DNA of 64,000 nt from positions 1 through 64,000 of the forward strand of contig JADGJL010000018.1 of assembly GCA_027600665.1 (NCBI GenBank), written 5' to 3'. Source of the stretch: Irineochytrium annulatum. Taxonomy: Eukaryota; Chytridiomycota; Chytridiomycetes; Chytridiales; Chytridiaceae. The notes beneath the pieces are model-generated. The model worked only from the letters and a program-made list of their open reading frames with translations, ran no database searches and was not told the origin of the DNA. A program made the position numbers and the translations under genes. Positions 60,253 to 64,000 of the stretch are shown piece after piece; positions within the stretch are counted from its first letter, which is position 1; each line of letters begins with the position of its first letter.

Positions 60253-61338
60253 GTGAGCAACTTGACGGAAAAGGCATTCGTTCTGGGAATGGATGTGTCT
60301 TTTATGGATGAAATCGAACAGCATGGCGGGAGCTACAGTGATGTGGATGGCAAGGAACAAGACTTGCTGTCCATCCTGAAGTTCAATGACACTAACGCGA
60401 TTCGACTTCGAATCTGGAATGATCCTGTTGGTGGATTCTGCAATCTGGAGCGCACGGTGGAGATAGCCAAACGGATCAAGAAACAGGGATTGAAATTTTT
60501 GCTTGATTTCCATTACTCTGATCGCTGGGCTGATCCAGCCAATCAATGGAAGCCGAAAGCTTGGGAGAATCTGTCCTATGAAGAGCTTCAACGTGCAGTA
60601 TGCATGTATACGGCTGATGTTCTGAGAACGTTAAAGGAAAACGATGCGCTTCCAGACATGGTGCAGGTCGGCAACGAGATTACGCCGGGCATGTTATGGA
60701 ATGAGGGACGTGTCGGTGGAGAAGAGCATGATACGGATGAACAGTGGGAGCGTTTTGCAGGCCTTGTGAAGTACGGAATTGCTGCGGTCAAATCCGTTGA
60801 CCCGGATATCCAGATTATGATACATATTGATCGTGGTGGAGATAACGCCGAGAGCCGCAAGTTTTTCGATCGCTTTGAAGCACTCGGTGTGGAGTTCGAT
60901 ATCATTGGTCTATCGTATTATCCTTGGTGGCACGGCACACTTGATGCGTTACGCGACAATCTTCATGATCTGGCTGAGCGTTATGGCAAACCTGTCAATG
61001 TGGTTGAAACGGCTTATCCATGGACACTGGAGCAGCCAGAAGGCATCGAATGGATTTTGAATCAGGAAGAATTGTTGTTGCCAGGATACCCTGCAAGTGT
61101 AGAGGGGCAGACCCGATATCTGAAGGATCTGTTGCAGATTATTCGCGAAGTTCCTGGTGGTTTGGGGCACGGATTCTATTATTGGGAACCTGCATGGATA
61201 CCAAGTAAAGAAGAATGGTCCGTTGGACATCCGAATAACTGGGGCAACCTCACCATGTTTGATTTTAAAGGTCGGAAGTTGGAATCGTTTACAGCACTAG
61301 CTACTACGGAAGAATCTGATGTTGTGACATACGTGTAA
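60253..61338 (+). CDS. GH53 endo-beta-1,4-galactanase, apparently cytosolic
   Basis: Clan GH-A galactanase (361 aa) acting on beta-1,4-galactan or its fragments. Typical segments: FVLGMDVSFMDEIEQHGG, NAIRLRIWNDP, LLDFHYSDRWADPANQWKP; acid/base E142 in VQVGNEITPGMLW and nucleophile E252 in VVETAYPW; then GFYYWEPAWIP and GNLTMFDFKGRKLES. Known GH53 enzymes are mostly secreted, but this one has no signal peptide, and the frame cannot be extended to include one: GTG 60253 is 8 nt after TGGAGG, and ATG 60238 precedes that site. It probably works on imported oligosaccharides. Confidence 0.9.
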   Translation: MSNLTEKAFVLGMDVSFMDEIEQHGGSYSDVDGKEQDLLSILKFNDTNAIRLRIWNDPVGGFCNLERTVEIAKRIKKQGLKFLLDFHYSDRWADPANQWKPKAWENLSYEELQRAVCMYTADVLRTLKENDALPDMVQVGNEITPGMLWNEGRVGGEEHDTDEQWERFAGLVKYGIAAVKSVDPDIQIMIHIDRGGDNAESRKFFDRFEALGVEFDIIGLSYYPWWHGTLDALRDNLHDLAERYGKPVNVVETAYPWTLEQPEGIEWILNQEELLLPGYPASVEGQTRYLKDLLQIIREVPGGLGHGFYYWEPAWIPSKEEWSVGHPNNWGNLTMFDFKGRKLESFTALATTEESDVVTYV

Positions 61339-61469
61339 TATCATACAGGTTCACAAGTGGTATCTGATGAAAAGATGAAGTCATGCCAGAAGATAAGCTT
61401 GGTAATTTGAGTCGTGAATATCGTTGTATTCAATAAAAATTGTAATTCAAAAGCAAGGGAGTTGTCCTT

Positions 61470-63542
61470 ATGACATACAAATATGCACCTGTAAGTTCCA
61501 AAGCCCCGCACATGTTGCATGGCGCAGACTATAACCCGGAGCAATGGCTCCGCTACCCTGAAGTTCTGGAAGAAGATATTCGCTTGATGAAGCTTGCCAA
61601 GTGTAACGTGATGTCCATTGGTATCTTCTCATGGGTATCCCTTGAGCCGGAAGAGGGTGTATACACGTTTGAATGGCTGGATCAGGTGTTGGATCGTTTT
61701 GCAGCAAACGGCATCTATGCATTCCTAGCTACACCAAGTGGTGCCAGACCTGCCTGGATGTCCGCCAAGTACCCGGAAGTGCTCCGCGTATCCGAGAATC
61801 GTGTCCGCAATCTGCATGGTTTCCGTCACAACCATTGTTATACTTCCCCGGTATACCGTGAGAAGGTTACTGCAATCAATACAAGACTGGCAGAACGTTA
61901 TTCAGATCATCCGGCTGTCATCGGCTGGCACATCTCGAATGAGTTTGGCGGAGACTGTCATTGTGATTATTGTCAGGAAGCATTCCGTGGTTGGGTTCAG
62001 AAGAAGTATCAAACACTTGATGAACTGAACCATTCGTGGTGGACCACATTCTGGAGCCATACGGTTACAGACTGGAGTCAGGTGGAATCTCCGGCTCCAC
62101 ACGGTGAGACACAGGTCCATGCAATGAATCTGGATTGGCGCCGTTTCGTTACGGATCAGACAGCTGATTTTATCGTGCATGAAACGAAACCATTGAAAGC
62201 TCAGAATCCCGATCTGCCAGTCACAACCAACCTGATGGAATTCTATGGCGGCCTGAACTATTGGAAGTTCGCTGATATTCTGGACTTCCTCTCTTGGGAC
62301 AGTTATCCCACTTGGCATGATGCAGATGACGACGCGAAACAGGCGTCCCGGATCGCAATGATGCATGACATCGTTCGTTCCATCAAAGGCGGTCAGCCGT
62401 TCTTGCTGATGGAGAGTACGCCAAGTTCGACGAATTGGCAAGATGTCAGCAAGCTGAAAAAACCGGGCATGCATCTGCTCTCTTCTCTCCAGGCTGTAGC
62501 ACACGGTTCCGATAGTGTTCAGTATTTCCAGTGGAGAAAGAGCCGGGGTTCCAGCGAAAAACTTCATGGTGCGGTGGTAGACCACGTAGGAACGGAACAT
62601 ACACGTGTGTTCCAAGATGTCACCGACGTAGGAACGGCGCTTGAAGGCATGGAAGCCATTGTAGGAACAGCGGTTCCATCAGAAGTTGCAATCATATTCG
62701 ATTGGGAAAACCGCTGGGCTGTTAATGATTCACAGGGTCCGCGCAATATCGGTGTGAAGTATGAGCAGACCGTGGAGGAGCATTACGAAGCGTTTTGGAA
62801 AAAAGGAGTCGCTGTAGACGTTATTGATATGGATGCAGACCTGTCCAAGTACAAGTTGTTGATTGCTCCAATGCTCTATCTGGTACGTGAAGGTGTTGGC
62901 GAACGCATTGAGAAGTTTGTAGAACAAGGCGGTACGTTTGTAGCCACTTACTGGTCTGGTATTGTAAACGAAAACGATCTGTGTTTCCTGGGTGGATTCC
63001 CAGGGCCACTGCGTAAGACACTTGGCATCTGGTCCGAGGAAATTGACGGATTGCATGATCGTGATCTGAACGGAATTATCCCCGAGCAGGGTAACGAGCT
63101 TCAGCTCAATACAGCGTACGATGCGATTGAACTGTGTGATCTGATCCATCTGGAAGGCGCGAAGTCTCTGGCTACGTACCGTTCTGACTTCTATGCCGGA
63201 CGCCCGGCATTGACAGTTAACCAATTGGGCTCAGGGAAAGCGTATTATGTAGCGACACGTCTGAAAGCACCATTCTATGATGATTTCTACGCAAAACTAA
63301 TCGCTGACCTGAACATTGAGCGTGGACTTCAAACAGAACTGCCTGCCGGAACAACGGCACATACGCGTACAGATGGTACAGCAGATTATGTATTTGTACA
63401 GAACTATACACCAGATGAGAAACGGATTGAATTAGATGCACAGTCCTACACGGATCTGCTCAGTGGTGATGCTGTGGAATCCAGTCTTAGCTTGAATCCA
63501 TATGACATTCGTGTCCTGCGCAGACCGGCTGCTCGGAAGTAA
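61470..63542 (+). CDS. GH42 beta-galactosidase
   Basis: Cytosolic beta-galactosidase (690 aa) releasing galactose from galacto-oligosaccharides. Barrel domain with LHGADYNPEQWLRYPEVLEEDIRLMK, acid/base E158 in WHISNEFGGDCHC and nucleophile E315 in LLMESTPSSTNWQ; the Cys cluster CHCDYC fits the zinc site of several GH42 enzymes. Domains B and C (trimerisation, small beta) follow, ending NPYDIRVLRRPA. No signal peptide. ATG 61470 follows AAGGGAG. Last gene of the galactan locus, equal in role to ganA of B. subtilis. Confidence 0.93.
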   Translation: MTYKYAPVSSKAPHMLHGADYNPEQWLRYPEVLEEDIRLMKLAKCNVMSIGIFSWVSLEPEEGVYTFEWLDQVLDRFAANGIYAFLATPSGARPAWMSAKYPEVLRVSENRVRNLHGFRHNHCYTSPVYREKVTAINTRLAERYSDHPAVIGWHISNEFGGDCHCDYCQEAFRGWVQKKYQTLDELNHSWWTTFWSHTVTDWSQVESPAPHGETQVHAMNLDWRRFVTDQTADFIVHETKPLKAQNPDLPVTTNLMEFYGGLNYWKFADILDFLSWDSYPTWHDADDDAKQASRIAMMHDIVRSIKGGQPFLLMESTPSSTNWQDVSKLKKPGMHLLSSLQAVAHGSDSVQYFQWRKSRGSSEKLHGAVVDHVGTEHTRVFQDVTDVGTALEGMEAIVGTAVPSEVAIIFDWENRWAVNDSQGPRNIGVKYEQTVEEHYEAFWKKGVAVDVIDMDADLSKYKLLIAPMLYLVREGVGERIEKFVEQGGTFVATYWSGIVNENDLCFLGGFPGPLRKTLGIWSEEIDGLHDRDLNGIIPEQGNELQLNTAYDAIELCDLIHLEGAKSLATYRSDFYAGRPALTVNQLGSGKAYYVATRLKAPFYDDFYAKLIADLNIERGLQTELPAGTTAHTRTDGTADYVFVQNYTPDEKRIELDAQSYTDLLSGDAVESSLSLNPYDIRVLRRPAARK

Positions 63543-63587
63543 TAGGTTCATCCTTACGTTATAAACGGAGTTAAGATACTAAAAAAG

Positions 63588-63626
63588 TGCCCTGAACGCC
63601 TGACATTGGTGTTTAGGGCATCTTTT
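63588..63626 (+). terminator. terminator of the galactan locus
   Basis: TGCCCTGAACGCC (63588-63600) pairs with GGTGTTTAGGGCA (63608-63620, wobbles included), followed by TCTTTTT. Confidence 0.9.
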
Positions 63627-63747
63627 TATTTTAAGTATTTGGCTGTTGAACCACTTTTTCTGGACAAGATAAAGGATAAACGTGTCCGCGCAGCGAAGAC
63701 AAACAGGTAACTTGTAACTCAAGACTTTCAGTCTGGGAGGAATGGAA

Positions 63748-64000
63748 ATGAATCAAAGAAATCTGGATGGTAACAGCATTATTATTCGACTGGAAATGAC
63801 AACGAAGGATATCAAGTTTGGCGAAGTGGCTTCGGCCATCTCGGAAGCTGGGGGAGACATCATTGCCATCGACGTGATTTCTACCAATCAGGATGTAAGC
63901 GTTCGCGACTTGACAGTCGCCGTTACAGATGCACAAGATAACAGTAAAATTATAGAAGGGGTGCGCCAGCTTAAAGGTGTGTCCATTATTAATGTATCAG
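63748..64000 (+). CDS. NAD-dependent malic enzyme, N-terminal part (cut by window end)
   Basis: 84 codons of an open frame that runs off the window. The sequence SIIIRLEMTTKDIKFGEVASAISEAGGDIIAIDVI followed by VRDLTVAVTDA and LKGVSIINVS is an ACT-type domain of the kind that precedes the malic enzyme domain in Firmicutes (malate to pyruvate, NAD(P)H, CO2). ATG 63748 follows GGGAGG at 7 nt; ATG 63742 is too close to it. The malic enzyme assignment rests on this N-terminal pattern only. Confidence 0.7.
   Translation, partial: MNQRNLDGNSIIIRLEMTTKDIKFGEVASAISEAGGDIIAIDVISTNQDVSVRDLTVAVTDAQDNSKIIEGVRQLKGVSIINVS

Overview
The window reads as chromosome of a plant-polysaccharide-degrading Firmicute, most likely Paenibacillus. 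Three features point there: repeated modules of a YesM/YesN-type two-component system beside an ABC sugar importer that has no ATPase gene, several plant cell-wall enzymes, and orthologues of Bacillus genes (yqhG/yqhH, yqzE, ywbE, yneQ, xpt, cwlD). Ribosome-binding sites are strong, TTG and GTG starts are common, and many intrinsic terminators are visible. I see no phage, insertion sequence or CRISPR array.

Region 1 (1-7.5 kb) holds mostly housekeeping or unknown genes: a HAD phosphatase, a protein built of three related modules, a GNAT acetyltransferase, a GT4 glycosyltransferase, a YkvI-type membrane protein, xanthine phosphoribosyltransferase and small conserved proteins. Region 2 (7.5-15 kb) is cell-wall and plant-wall related: an NlpC/P60 hydrolase under a c-di-AMP riboswitch, a PL10 pectate lyase, tRNA-Leu(CAG), a GH30 glucuronoxylanase with a carbohydrate-binding module, a YibQ-type deacetylase and a CwlD-type amidase. 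Region 3 (15-25.4 kb) has yqhH-yqhG, a class II (B12-dependent) ribonucleotide reductase behind tandem NrdR boxes, a chloramphenicol acetyltransferase behind a leader-peptide attenuator, a flavin reductase and an OatA-like O-acetyltransferase.

Region 4 (25.6-35 kb) is a probable manno-oligosaccharide locus: solute-binding protein, two permeases, kinase, AraC-type regulator, GH2 beta-mannosidase. Region 5 (35-44.3 kb) has a flavin monooxygenase with a divergent MarR regulator, a CPA1 sodium/proton antiporter, an aldo/keto reductase, a NodB deacetylase, YwbE, a DUF4269 protein and an unassigned multi-pass transporter. Region 6 (44.5-51.8 kb) is a second kinase-regulator-importer module with no enzyme, so its sugar is unknown. 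Region 7 (52.9-63.5 kb) is a galactan locus: kinase, regulator, binding protein, two permeases, a GH53 galactanase without signal peptide and a GH42 beta-galactosidase. The window ends inside a malic enzyme gene.

The three sugar modules probably share one trans-encoded ATPase (MsmX type). CcpA/LacI-type operators sit in or near several of their promoters. The most notable non-coding items are the cat attenuator, the riboswitch whose end abuts the start codon, the tandem NrdR boxes, and a two-copy dispersed repeat (18231-18401 and, inverted, 42600-42808) carrying a variable-copy unit of about 43 bp.
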